A DNA stretch of 42,700 bases from Bacteroidota bacterium (GCA_013288945.1 JABDAZ010000026.1:1-42700); one strand, 5' to 3'; positions 16,472 through 24,068 are shown, counted from the stretch's first letter. Notes: generated by a model not told the origin, from the sequence alone. A program made the numbers and translations.

Positions 16472-18202
16472 ATGCAATACAGCGCAGATATAAAAAAACC
16501 ACAGCGTCATTTTTTACCTGAAAATTTTGCAATTACCAATTGGGAAACATTAGAACCTTTTTTTAAAGATTTGACAGAAAGAGAAATCAATTCAGGAAAT
16601 GATTTGGAAAAATGGCTGAAAGATATGAGCGAACTGGAAGCTGTTGTAAGCGAAGATGCTTGCTGGCGCCAGATCCGCATGACCTGTGATACAGAAAATA
16701 AAATGTTGGAAGAATCCTTCACGTATTTTGTAATGGAAATTCAACCAAAAATTCAGCCGTATGCATATTTGCTTAACCGCAAATTAATCGCAAACCCGTT
16801 TACCAAAGAATTGGATCAGAAAAAATATTTTACTTATCTGCGTTCCGTTAAAAAAAGTATTGAGCTTTTTCGTGAAGAAAATATTCAGTTGCAGGCAGAG
16901 CTCGGTGTGCTTGGCCAACAGTTTGGCGCCATCTCCGGCAAAATGACCATCGAAGTAAATGGCCACGAATATACATTGCAGCAAGCTGCAAAATTTTTAG
17001 AAAGTGAAGACAGAAATTTGCGCGAAGACGTGTACAGAAAAATTCAGGAAAGAAGATTAATGGATGAAGAAAAATTAAATAATTTATATACTTTATTAAT
17101 CACCAAAAGAAACCAGGTTGCGTTAAATGCAGGTTTCGCCAATTACCGCGATTATAAATTTGTGGAGCTTGGCCGCTTCGATTATACCAAAGAAGATTGC
17201 TTTCAATTTCACGAATCTGTGAAGCAATATATTTTGCCGCTCGTTAATCTTATTAATAAAAATAAAAGAGAAAAATTAAAATTAGAAACGCTTCGCCCTT
17301 GGGATATGGAAGCGGAACCTGCTGGCACAAAACCCTTGCAGCCATTTAATGGAAGCGATGAATTAATAGAAAAAACTGTTGCTGATTTTAATGAGCTAAA
17401 TCCATTTTTTGGCGATTGTTTAATGACGATGAAAAAGATGGGCAGATTGGATTTGGAAAGCAGAAAAGGAAAAGCGCCGGGCGGTTACAATTGCCCATTA
17501 ACAGAAACTGGGGCGCCATTTATTTTTATGAATGCAGCCGGACAAATGGGCGATGTAACAACGATGGTTCACGAAGGCGGCCATGCCATTCATTCTTTTC
17601 TTACACACGATTTGGAGTTGAGTGCATTTAAAGAATATCCAATGGAAATTGCAGAAGTTGCAAGTATGTCTATGGAATTATTCAGCATGGATTACTGGCA
17701 TGTTTTTTTTAATAATGAAGATGATTTGCAAAGAGCAAAAGAACATCAGCTGGAACGTGTGATTACTATTTTTCCATGGATAGCGACGGTTGATAAATTT
17801 CAACATTGGGTTTATGAAAATCCATCGCACACCTTGGAAGAAAGAAAAAATAAATGGATGGAAATTTTGCAGGAATTTTCTTCACCCGAAGTTGATTTTA
17901 GCGGTTTACAAAATTACCGTGAGTACAATTGGCAAAGGCAATTGCATTTATTTGAAGTACCATTTTATTATATTGAATATGGCATTGCACAATTAGGCGC
18001 AATCGGTTTGTGGATGCAATACAAAGAAAATAAAAAAGCTGCGCTCGAAAATTATATCAAAGCATTGAGTTTGGGCGGAACAAAAACATTGCCTGAATTG
18101 TATAATGCTGCTGGTTTACAATTTAATTTTTCAGGCGATTATATAAAACGATTAATGGATTTTGCTGGTAAAGAATTACAGGCTGTTATTTCAAAAAAAT
18201 AA
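16472..18202 (+). CDS. M3-family oligoendopeptidase (PepF-like)
   Basis: A 576-residue cytoplasmic zinc metallopeptidase that trims short peptides. No signal peptide is present. The active-site motif HEGGH lies at residues 367-371 (TTMVHEGGHAIHSFL), and the third zinc ligand Glu follows in the helix EIAEVASMSMELFSM about 25 residues later, as in M3 enzymes. The substrate-binding segment GGYNCPLTETGAPFIFMN precedes the site, and a C-terminal helix pair with YYIEYGIAQLGAIGLW matches the family. Length agrees with the oligoendopeptidase F/M3B group rather than the longer oligopeptidase A. It is bordered by hairpins on both sides and so is probably monocistronic; a role in peptide recycling is inferred. 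Confidence 0.93.
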   Translation: MQYSADIKKPQRHFLPENFAITNWETLEPFFKDLTEREINSGNDLEKWLKDMSELEAVVSEDACWRQIRMTCDTENKMLEESFTYFVMEIQPKIQPYAYLLNRKLIANPFTKELDQKKYFTYLRSVKKSIELFREENIQLQAELGVLGQQFGAISGKMTIEVNGHEYTLQQAAKFLESEDRNLREDVYRKIQERRLMDEEKLNNLYTLLITKRNQVALNAGFANYRDYKFVELGRFDYTKEDCFQFHESVKQYILPLVNLINKNKREKLKLETLRPWDMEAEPAGTKPLQPFNGSDELIEKTVADFNELNPFFGDCLMTMKKMGRLDLESRKGKAPGGYNCPLTETGAPFIFMNAAGQMGDVTTMVHEGGHAIHSFLTHDLELSAFKEYPMEIAEVASMSMELFSMDYWHVFFNNEDDLQRAKEHQLERVITIFPWIATVDKFQHWVYENPSHTLEERKNKWMEILQEFSSPEVDFSGLQNYREYNWQRQLHLFEVPFYYIEYGIAQLGAIGLWMQYKENKKAALENYIKALSLGGTKTLPELYNAAGLQFNFSGDYIKRLMDFAGKELQAVISKK

Positions 18203-18272
18203 ATGCAATACATTGAACGTAGTATTGCAAATATGCTTCAGTCAATTTATATTTGCGAAAACAAAAATAAAA

Positions 18273-18302
18273 TTAAACAGGAAAAAATTTGTGCCTGTTT
18301 TT
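18273..18302 (+). terminator. Terminator of the M3 peptidase gene
   Basis: AAACAGG and CCTGTTT form a 7-bp stem around a 12-base loop, continuing into T; it is 70 bases after the stop. Confidence 0.7.
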
Positions 18303-18332
18303 AAAATAGCTACTAATCAAAGCCTTAACCAA

Positions 18333-18370
18333 ATAGTCCCGATGTTTCTACACCGGGGCTATCTTTTTTT
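18333..18370. terminator. Second hairpin between convergent genes, possibly serving fur
   Basis: ATAG-TCCCG pairs with CGGGG-CTAT (one wobble and one mismatch inside) and seven T follow on the plus strand. It sits about 12 bases past the stop of the minus-strand fur-type gene and could work in both directions. Confidence 0.6.
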
Positions 18371-18382
18371 ATAGAAGAATTT

Positions 18383-18799
18383 TTATTTACATTCCTTGCA
18401 AACTCCGCTCACCACTACTTCTACCTGCGTTGATGTATAACCTTTCGGAAGTTTAATCGAAGGTATGATTACATTATCCAAACAAATTGTACTGCTGCAA
18501 TTGTTGCAAATAAAATGAACATGGTTATCGTGATGATGCCCTTCGGAACAATCATCTTTACACAAAGCATAACGTATGGAATTATCTGCAGTGGGAATAT
18601 TATGTATCACGCCTTTTTCTAAAAATGCCTGCAACGTTCTGTAAACTGTAACGCGATCAAATTTTGACGCGGCCTTTTTTTCAATATCTCCATGAGATAA
18701 AGCGCCGTTATTAACAAGAAATAATTCCAATATTTTTTTGCGGCTGCTTGTTACGCTTAACTGATTTTTTTTTAAAATATCGTCTATGCTTGCTTCCAT
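18383..18799 (-). CDS. Fur-family metalloregulator
   Basis: A 138-residue DNA-binding repressor of the Fur/Zur/PerR family. The start is the ATG at 18799 (MEASIDDILKK); a TTG five codons upstream is less likely. The winged helix is at about residues 10-75 with DRVTVYRTLQAFLEKGVIH. The metal-binding C-terminal half has a His-rich hinge HHHDNHVHF (88-96), a CNNC pair (98-101) and a second CKEC pair (134-137). Two CxxC pairs indicate the structural zinc site. The hinge resembles Zur or Fur more than PerR, but the sensed metal cannot be fixed from sequence. The gene starts 23 bases after sco on the same strand, and merC is divergent beyond sco. This supports control of, or response to, copper, zinc or mercury-type stress (inference). 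Confidence 0.92.
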   Translation of the reverse strand: MEASIDDILKKNQLSVTSSRKKILELFLVNNGALSHGDIEKKAASKFDRVTVYRTLQAFLEKGVIHNIPTADNSIRYALCKDDCSEGHHHDNHVHFICNNCSSTICLDNVIIPSIKLPKGYTSTQVEVVVSGVCKECK

Positions 18800-18822
18800 A
18801 TTTATTGCTTTCAAAAAAAATT

Positions 18823-19485
18823 TTATCCAGGATTATTGCTGAACTGCGAACTTATAAAACGTGCATTTGAAGCATCTTCTTTAAGCAAACTATTAATGTC
18901 GTTTTTTAATTCAGCAATTTCATCTTTCTTTAATCCATCGCAAATTTTGCGAACCCTTCCTGCTTTATCAATCAATGCAAAAAATTGCGTGTGTATAAAT
19001 TGCTGGCTGATGTTTGTGTTATTATTTTTTGGATCATCCAGCAAATAACTGATGCGCGCTGCACTGTATAAACTGTCTTTTCTTCCTGTTAAAAACCACC
19101 ACGTTCTTGAGTTTGCACCAAGTGAATCTGCATAAATTTTCATTCTTTTTACAGAATCAGTTTCCGGATCTACCGTGTGGGAAAGTATTAAAAAACCGGG
19201 TTCGTTTTTATAATCCGTAAACAATTGTTTCATATTATTATTCAGCTTCGGGCAAATGCCTTTGCAGGTTGTAAAAAAATATTCCGCAACGTACACTTTG
19301 CCTGCAACATCTTTTTCTGTAATTGTTTTTCCATCCTGATTAATAAAAGAAAAAGGTTTTACATAACTAAGCACGGGCAATTTTACATCGCCATAACCGG
19401 GAATAATTTTAGTTAATGCAACATAAAAAACCACGAACAACACTACAAAAAAACCAATGTACAACAGCCTTTTTTTTGTTATCAT
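18823..19485 (-). CDS. SCO1/SenC-family copper chaperone or thiol protein
   Basis: A 220-residue membrane-anchored thioredoxin-fold protein. One N-terminal helix (about residues 6-27, LLYIGFFVVLFVVFYVALT) anchors it with the domain outside the inner membrane. The copper-binding motif CKGICP gives Cys74 and Cys78, and the third ligand His165 is in FIHTQFFALID. Strand KVYVAEYFFTTC and the segment SHTVDPETDSVKRM are typical of SCO proteins. Family role: delivery of copper to the CuA site of cytochrome c oxidase, or redox upkeep of that site. No oxidase genes are in the window. It is the first gene of a probable sco-fur operon and faces merC across a 124-base control region with a -7 box in each direction. 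Confidence 0.92.
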   Translation of the reverse strand: MITKKRLLYIGFFVVLFVVFYVALTKIIPGYGDVKLPVLSYVKPFSFINQDGKTITEKDVAGKVYVAEYFFTTCKGICPKLNNNMKQLFTDYKNEPGFLILSHTVDPETDSVKRMKIYADSLGANSRTWWFLTGRKDSLYSAARISYLLDDPKNNNTNISQQFIHTQFFALIDKAGRVRKICDGLKKDEIAELKNDINSLLKEDASNARFISSQFSNNPG

Positions 19486-19507
19486 TTTTTTGTTGATTAA
19501 TAAGTTG

Positions 19508-19515
19508 CAAAGTTA
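19508..19515 (-). promoter_or_regulatory. -7 box for sco-fur
   Basis: On the minus strand TAACTTTG matches TAnnTTTG exactly, 22 bases before the sco ATG at 19485. No clear -33 TTG. Confidence 0.6.
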
Positions 19516-19564
19516 ATGTTTGTAAAAATTATCTGCATTTTAAAATAACCGAAATTTATTTTTC

Positions 19565-19577
19565 GCAACCTTGTTGC
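19565..19577. promoter_or_regulatory. Dyad GCAAC-ctt-GTTGC in the sco/merC control region
   Basis: A perfect 5-bp inverted repeat with a 3-base spacer, extended by TT and AA on the two sides. It lies 8 bases upstream of the merC -7 box, so a bound protein would block that promoter. The neighbouring Fur-type protein is the obvious candidate, but the dyad does not match any metal-box consensus I know. Confidence 0.4.
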
Positions 19578-19585
19578 AAATTATT

Positions 19586-19593
19586 TATCTTTG
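19586..19593 (+). promoter_or_regulatory. -7 box for merC
   Basis: TATCTTTG matches TAnnTTTG exactly. The first ATG (19595) begins one base after the box and would lie upstream of the expected transcription start, which favours the second in-frame ATG at 19610. Confidence 0.6.
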
Positions 19594-19609
19594 AATGCTT
19601 ATTAATAAA

Positions 19610-20008
19610 ATGAATTTAAAAATAAACTGGGATGCTTTGGGTGTTGGAACTTCTGTTGCATGCGCGATACATTGCGCCGTGCTTCCGGTTGTGCTTACCA
19701 GCTTGCCGGTTTTTGGAATAAACATTATTGAGAATAATAAGTTTGAATATTTAATGATTTTTGTGGCGTTCGCAATTGGCGTGTATGCTTTATCGCATGG
19801 TTATAAAAAACATCACCAGCGCGCTTTACCTCTATTGCTATTTGCCGGCGGAATGTTGCTATTGTTTGCCAAACAATACTGGCACCATTATGAGTTATGG
19901 ATTTTGCCGTTTGCAGTTTTAAGTATTGTTTCTGCGCATTTTGTAAATTTCCGCTTTTGCCGCGCTGCGCATCAAAAAGAAACTATTAATAACCATTTTG
20001 CTAAATAG
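19610..20008 (+). CDS. MerC-domain membrane protein
   Basis: A 132-residue integral membrane protein with four predicted helices. The ATG at 19610 (MNLKINWDALG) is preferred to 19595 because of the promoter position. The first helix holds the metal-binding pattern SVACAIHCAVLP (Cys18, His21, Cys22), the hallmark of MerC-type proteins, which move mercuric or related soft metal ions through the inner membrane. The last helix is followed by a short tail with FRFCRAAHQ. In Bacteroidota such proteins are commonly chromosomal and not part of a mer operon; no merA or merR is present here. Divergent position with sco-fur suggests a common metal signal (inference). Confidence 0.88.
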   Translation: MNLKINWDALGVGTSVACAIHCAVLPVVLTSLPVFGINIIENNKFEYLMIFVAFAIGVYALSHGYKKHHQRALPLLLFAGGMLLLFAKQYWHHYELWILPFAVLSIVSAHFVNFRFCRAAHQKETINNHFAK

Positions 20009-20072
20009 TTTTCCCAATTTCAAAAACAAGTAGCCGGAAGATTTGTTATTTTTACATTACAAAGATTTTATT

Positions 20073-20666
20073 ATGATAAAGACAGGCAACCCGGTAATTA
20101 GCATTTATACAGAAATGACGCCCAATCCGGAAACAATGAAATTTGTTGCAAACAAATTATTATACCCCGGTAAAAGCATAGACTTTCCTGATGTGGAAAC
20201 TGCAAAACCATCGCCCTTGGCGATTGAGTTGTTTGGTTTTCCTTTTATAAAAAGCGTTTTTATCGCCAGCAATTTTGTAACGCTTACAAAAACCAACGAT
20301 ACAGATTGGAACGATGTAATCCCTGCTATCCGTTTATTTTTAAAAGAATATCTGGAAGAAGGCAAAGCTGTTATTAATGAAGAAGAAGTAGTGATTGTAA
20401 AAAGCGAAGGCAACACGATTGATGCAGATGATGATGATGTGGTAAAACGCATTAAAGAATTGCTTGAAAACTATGTGAAACCTGCAGTAGAAATGGATGG
20501 CGGCGCGATACAATTTAAAAGTTATGAAGAAGGAAAAGTAAACCTGATGTTGCAGGGAAGCTGCAGCGGTTGCCCATCTTCTATGATTACATTAAAAGCC
20601 GGCATTGAAGGAATGATGAAAAGAATGATACCGGAAGTAACAGAAGTTGTTGCAGAAGCAGAATAA
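20073..20666 (+). CDS. NifU-family iron-sulfur scaffold/carrier (Nfu)
   Basis: A 197-residue cytoplasmic protein that carries Fe-S clusters to apoproteins. The start at 20073 (MIKTGNPVISIYTEMTPNPE) is chosen over a TTG at 20043. It has the two-domain layout of Nfu proteins: an N-terminal Nfu_N domain (about 8-95; EMTPNPETMKFV, LFGFPFIKSVFI) and a C-terminal NifU domain (about 115-190) with the cluster motif CSGCPSS. EMDGGAIQFK before the motif is family-typical. The C terminus is acidic (VTEVVAEAE). It follows merC by 64 bases on the same strand, with a possible TATTTTTA box in between. A terminator follows. Confidence 0.93.
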   Translation: MIKTGNPVISIYTEMTPNPETMKFVANKLLYPGKSIDFPDVETAKPSPLAIELFGFPFIKSVFIASNFVTLTKTNDTDWNDVIPAIRLFLKEYLEEGKAVINEEEVVIVKSEGNTIDADDDDVVKRIKELLENYVKPAVEMDGGAIQFKSYEEGKVNLMLQGSCSGCPSSMITLKAGIEGMMKRMIPEVTEVVAEAE

Positions 20667-20689
20667 AAATTTTCAATGTTATAAATAAA

Positions 20690-20716
20690 GAAAGCTCCAT
20701 TATCTGGGGCTTTTTT
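20690..20716 (+). terminator. Terminator of the nfu gene
   Basis: AAGCTCC pairs with GGGGCTT (one T-G wobble) around ATTATCT, followed by T. Outer A/T runs extend the stem. Confidence 0.85.
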
Positions 20717-20736
20717 ATTTATAAGATATGAAGAGC

Positions 20737-20744
20737 TATTTTTG
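20737..20744 (+). promoter_or_regulatory. -7 box of pnuC-nadR
   Basis: TATTTTTG matches TAnnTTTG exactly and lies 17 bases before the TTG start at 20762. No -33 element is evident. Confidence 0.5.
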
Positions 20745-20761
20745 AAATTCAACCACATCAT

Positions 20762-21391
20762 TTGAGCGCGCACGAAATTTTTCAGCAGTTTATTAATGAA
20801 CTCCAACAAACAACCTGGCTTGAATTTATTGCCGTAATCACAGGCATTGCAAGCGTTTGGTTTTCGCGGCTCGAAAATATTTTGGTTTATCCGGTCGGAC
20901 TTATTAATACCATCATTTATATTTTTCTCAGCGTTAAAGGCCATTTGTTTGGCGAAGCCAGCGTGAATTTATATTACACCATCATGAGTATTTATGGATG
21001 GGTTTTGTGGGCAAAAAAAGATCAGCAAAAACAACCTGTATTATTAATAACTTTTTCATCAGCAAAAGAATGGATGAACCAATTGTTATTTTTTGCTGCA
21101 TTTTATATTGCCATCTTTTTTTCATTGTCATTTCTTAAAACAAACTTTGCGCCCGGCGCCGTTCCGTGGGCAGATGCTTTTGCATCCGCAACTGCATACA
21201 CAGGCATGTGGCTGATGACAAAGAAAAAAGTAGAAAGCTGGTATTGGTGGATTGCAACAAACATTGCATCAGTCCCATTATATTTTGTAAAGCATTATGC
21301 ATTTACAAGTGTTTATTATATTGTATTATTAATACTCGCAATCATCGGGTTAATAAGCTGGCAAAAAAAAGCAAGTAATATTAATGCTTAA
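20762..21391 (+). CDS. pnuC: PnuC-type nicotinamide riboside transporter
   Basis: A 209-residue inner-membrane protein with about seven helices, the PnuC facilitator for nicotinamide riboside. Landmarks: WFSRLENILVYPVGLINTII, NLYYTIMSIYGWVLW, and the C-terminal WYWWIATNIASVPLYFVKHY (binding region with Trp and Asn), then ILAIIGLISW. The start is a TTG (MSAHEIFQQF); no in-frame ATG occurs until deep inside the conserved core and a good -7 box sits just upstream, so TTG is probably real. The stop overlaps the nadR start by 8 bases, a sign of translational coupling. Import by facilitated diffusion and trapping by the adjacent kinase make a complete salvage route. No NAD-responsive riboswitch was recognised upstream. 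Confidence 0.92.
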   Translation: MSAHEIFQQFINELQQTTWLEFIAVITGIASVWFSRLENILVYPVGLINTIIYIFLSVKGHLFGEASVNLYYTIMSIYGWVLWAKKDQQKQPVLLITFSSAKEWMNQLLFFAAFYIAIFFSLSFLKTNFAPGAVPWADAFASATAYTGMWLMTKKKVESWYWWIATNIASVPLYFVKHYAFTSVYYIVLLILAIIGLISWQKKASNINA

Positions 21392-21980
21392 AAAAATCGT
21401 CATCATCGGTCCTGAATCAACAGGCAAAAGCACTTTGTGCGAAATGCTTGCAACACATTTTAATACAAAATGGGTTCCCGAATTTGCAAGAGAATATTTA
21501 TTAAAGAATGGAAATAATTATTCATTCGATAATTTATTAACGATTGCAAAAGGGCAATTGAGTTTGGAAGAAAAAATCACGAAAGAGTTGACGGTTGACA
21601 GTTTACAGTTGACAGGAAATAATAAAAGTATAAAACATACATCTCGTATCCCGAATCACGAATCTCACAAACCTCTTTTCATCGACACTGACATGTACGT
21701 AATGAAAATTTGGTGCGAGTTTGTTTTTAATAATTGCCATCAATGGATTATTGATCAAATTATTTCGCGAAAATATGATTTGTATTTGCTTTGCAATACA
21801 GATTTACCATGGACAAAAGATGAACTGAGAGAATATCCTGATTTGGAAACGCGTGAAAAATTATTTCACATTTATAAAGATATTATGATCAATCAAAATA
21901 CTCCGTGGGTTGAAATTAAAGGAATGAATGAAGAAAGAATTCAATCAGCAATTGCAGCTGTTAATAATATTCTTCAATAA
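21384..21980 (+). CDS. nadR: NadR-like nicotinamide riboside kinase with an in-frame repeat insertion
   Basis: A 198-residue ATPase/kinase that phosphorylates nicotinamide riboside. Walker A is GPESTGKST (residues 9-17), followed by VPEFAREYLL, GQLSLEEKI and the conserved PLFIDTDMYVMKIWCEFVF, then LYLLCNTDLPWTKDELREYP. It matches the kinase part of NadR; the HTH and adenylyltransferase parts of enteric NadR are absent. Residues of about 68-96 form a polar loop (between KITKE and KPLFIDTD) that looks foreign to the fold. Its DNA is made of dispersed-repeat sequence (21587-21615 and about 21644-21668). The frame is kept open, so the protein may still work with a surface loop. Overlap with pnuC by 8 bases shows one operon. 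Confidence 0.9.
   Translation: MLKKIVIIGPESTGKSTLCEMLATHFNTKWVPEFAREYLLKNGNNYSFDNLLTIAKGQLSLEEKITKELTVDSLQLTGNNKSIKHTSRIPNHESHKPLFIDTDMYVMKIWCEFVFNNCHQWIIDQIISRKYDLYLLCNTDLPWTKDELREYPDLETREKLFHIYKDIMINQNTPWVEIKGMNEERIQSAIAAVNNILQ
21587..21615 (+). repeat. Dispersed repeat inside nadR
   Basis: A 29-base segment built from GTTGACAG-like units. It matches the reverse complement of 32758-32786 at 24 of 29 positions. A second, different repeat (two CGAATC units) follows at about 21644-21668. Confidence 0.65.
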
Positions 21981-21990
21981 ATTTATTGAA
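21973..21990. terminator. 18-bp perfect palindrome over the stop codons of nadR and mtgA
   Basis: TTCAATAA and TTATTGAA flank AT. The palindrome contains the nadR stop (21978-21980) and the mtgA stop (21983-21985) of the convergent pair. It may act as a weak bidirectional 3' end. Confidence 0.5.
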
Positions 21991-22684
21991 TTAAATTTTC
22001 GATTTCATCATCATCCTGCAAATGCACCATTTGTATTAATATCCACGGATAGCGCGTTGCCACTCGTTTTGAAAGTGGTTTAATAGTAAATGTTTTCGGG
22101 TTTGGCAAACATGAGGCAATCATTGCAGCTTGCTGCCGCGTTAAATTTTTTGCAGGCACTTTAAAATAATGTTGCGATGCGGCTTCAATTCCAAAAACGC
22201 CTTCGCCCATTTCGCTCACATTTAAATACATTTCTAAAATTCTTTTTTTGCCCCAAATCCATTCAATCATAAAAGTAAAATATACTTCCATCGCTTTGCG
22301 AATCCAGCTTCTTCCCTGCCATAAAAAAACATTTTTTGCAACTTGCTGACTAATTGTACTTGCGCCATGTAATGATTTACTTTTTTGATTATGCTTCATC
22401 GCTTTGTCGATGGATTTAAAATCAAATCCATCGTGGTCGGGAAACAATTGATCTTCCGAACAAATGACAGCAAGCTTTGCGTATGGAGAAATATTTTTCA
22501 TCCCAACATAATCACGCTTCAATCCATAACCGTGAAATACACTGGAAAGTTGCGTTAATGTAATTGGCGGGTTTACCCATTTTAATATCAGGATATAAAT
22601 GAGCTGGAAAAAAAATAAAAAAATAAAAATCCGTTTAATCCATCGCCACGTTCGCGGAACGATGCCTTTAGTTTTGAGAGCCAT
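21983..22684 (-). CDS. mtgA: Monofunctional peptidoglycan glycosyltransferase
   Basis: A 233-residue GT51 enzyme that polymerises lipid II glycan strands at the periplasmic face of the inner membrane. One N-terminal helix (about 13-37, WIKRIFIFLFFFQLIYILIL) anchors it. GT51 motifs are present: the catalytic Glu in ICSEDQLFPDHDGFD, then GASTISQQVAKNVFLWQGR, KKRILEMYLNVSEMGEGVFG, GIEAASQHYF and LTRQQAAMIASCLPNPK. No transpeptidase domain follows, as expected of MtgA. The tail ends in the palindrome shared with nadR. The next minus-strand gene upstream ends 59 bases away, and a TAAATTTT box close to the start may be a promoter. Confidence 0.95.
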   Translation of the reverse strand: MALKTKGIVPRTWRWIKRIFIFLFFFQLIYILILKWVNPPITLTQLSSVFHGYGLKRDYVGMKNISPYAKLAVICSEDQLFPDHDGFDFKSIDKAMKHNQKSKSLHGASTISQQVAKNVFLWQGRSWIRKAMEVYFTFMIEWIWGKKRILEMYLNVSEMGEGVFGIEAASQHYFKVPAKNLTRQQAAMIASCLPNPKTFTIKPLSKRVATRYPWILIQMVHLQDDDEIENLIQ

Positions 22685-22743
22685 CCAAAAAATTTACTGC
22701 CGCAATATACTGCTGAGTTATTAATGTATAAAAATGATGCGTA

Positions 22744-23232
22744 TTATTTTGCACTTAATGCGAGGTATTGAAGTGTAAATTTTTTGCCAAGATGATAGGT
22801 TTTATTAATTGAATGCAACAATAAATAGCCAAGCAATAATAATGCGCCGGAAGTGATATAGCTTGTTGTAGTGTACCACGCGCTTGCCGGGTCATGCCTT
22901 ATTAATCCATTAATCGCGCCGATTAATAATACGCCAGCACCGGCTGTTACCAATATAGCTCCGTCTGCTTCGTAGTTTAAATGTTTCCTGTTTATTTTTA
23001 TTGTTGCAATTTCTTTATAGTTAAAAGCTGTGCCATTAATATAAACCGTATCATTTCTCAAAAAATCTATCGTGCCCTGAAACCATTGCTGGTAAATGGT
23101 TTCAAATTGAATAGAAACTCCTGGGCCAAATGTTTTTACACGTTCGCCATTTTTTTCGAGCATCATCACATCATTTTGCGCGCAGCATTGTAATGCAATA
23201 AAAAAAGAAGAAGCGAGCAGTAATTTTTTCAT
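22744..23232 (-). CDS. Exported or membrane protein of unknown family
   Basis: A 162-residue protein. The start at 23232 (MKKLLLASSFFIALQCCAQND) begins a signal peptide; an upstream GTG would mask it. The signal ends near CCAQ, so it might be a lipoprotein with lipobox LQCC, though AQ after Cys also suits signal peptidase I. A beta-rich part follows with GVSIQFETIYQQWFQGTIDF and NDTVYINGTAFNYKEIATIKI, like small SH3/Lsm-type folds seen in Bacteroidota exported proteins. Two hydrophobic segments come next (about 93-110 and 124-145) and a short C-terminal tail. No function is known to me. It lies between mtgA and a LysE-type exporter on the same strand, with 54-59 base gaps. Confidence 0.7.
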   Translation of the reverse strand: MKKLLLASSFFIALQCCAQNDVMMLEKNGERVKTFGPGVSIQFETIYQQWFQGTIDFLRNDTVYINGTAFNYKEIATIKINRKHLNYEADGAILVTAGAGVLLIGAINGLIRHDPASAWYTTTSYITSGALLLLGYLLLHSINKTYHLGKKFTLQYLALSAK

Positions 23233-23286
23233 GTTGCTACAAGTTATTAAAACCACAGCATTGATGTTGTAAGAATTTTGTTAATG

Positions 23287-23928
23287 CTATTTTATTTTTG
23301 CTGCCAAAAAAATAACGCCCCAAAGCAACACAGCTCCAAAACCAATTAATATTGTTCCGGAAATTTTATTAATGATAGAAAGATTTTTTAAAGTCATGTT
23401 TTTGCGCAGCTTTCCCGCCATTAACACTTTGCCGATATCTGCAGCAATATTTACAAGCAGGCAAACTGAAAAAATAATAATGCGTTGTTCCAACGTGTGC
23501 GTGAGCGATAAAACAGTTGCGTTGCCCAACCAAAAAATTATAACTCCGGGATTAAGCGTATTAATAATAAACCCGGAAGCAAAAATTCTTGCCATATCTC
23601 TTTTGCGGAACCGCGCAATATTTCCTTCGGCACTTGTTGCAAGATGTACTTTTTTAAAAAAAACAAAATATACGCCCATCGCAATTAAAAATATACTTCC
23701 TGCATAGCCAATGTCTCTTTTATATTCGAGCATGGTGGCAACAAATTCAGTAAATACATTGCTTAATGTAACCAGAATAATATCACTGAGCCAAACACCG
23801 GCAACAAAGCTAAAACCGCCGGTGTGGCCATTATTAAGGCTTTGTTTGATGATGGTAAAAATGATCGGGCCAACAGATAATGCAAGAATAAATCCCAGTG
23901 CAAGTCCTTTTAATATGGCTTCAATCAT
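23287..23928 (-). CDS. LysE/RhtB-family exporter
   Basis: A 213-residue inner-membrane protein with six predicted helices, of the LysE/RhtB amino-acid exporter superfamily. The N-terminal helix carries the family signature GFILALSVGPIIFTIIKQSL, followed by GGFSFVAGVWLSDIILV and, after a basic loop, GFIINTLNPGVIIFWLGNA, which is the second conserved region (Asn-Pro in the re-entrant helix). Family members export basic amino acids, threonine, homoserine or cysteine derivatives; the substrate cannot be read here. It is probably not in an operon with the upstream GH3-like gene, because 140 bases with a long inverted repeat separate them. Confidence 0.9.
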   Translation of the reverse strand: MIEAILKGLALGFILALSVGPIIFTIIKQSLNNGHTGGFSFVAGVWLSDIILVTLSNVFTEFVATMLEYKRDIGYAGSIFLIAMGVYFVFFKKVHLATSAEGNIARFRKRDMARIFASGFIINTLNPGVIIFWLGNATVLSLTHTLEQRIIIFSVCLLVNIAADIGKVLMAGKLRKNMTLKNLSIINKISGTILIGFGAVLLWGVIFLAAKIK

Positions 23929-23957
23929 AAATTATAAAAAATTGTTGGACTGAAATA

Positions 23958-24013
23958 TTTACACAATTATTAATAAAAAAATTAAATCTTCAGCCAATAT
24001 TTTGTTGTGTAAA
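23958..24013. repeat. Long-spacer inverted repeat upstream of the LysE-type gene
   Basis: TTTACACAA (23958-23966) and TTGTGTAAA (24005-24013) are perfect 9-bp arms with a 38-base spacer containing ATTAAT. It lies between two minus-strand genes and might be an operator pair or a 3' structure of the GH3-like transcript. Confidence 0.4.
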
Positions 24014-24068
24014 AAGTGAAGTTACAAATGATAACTTATGAAGAAAAGAAAGTGCTATTAATAAGAAA

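Noticed and set aside
19486-19609. Classical Fur box in the sco-merC control region
   Set aside because: No sequence close to the GATAATGATAATCATTATC consensus is present; only the GCAAC/GTTGC dyad was found.
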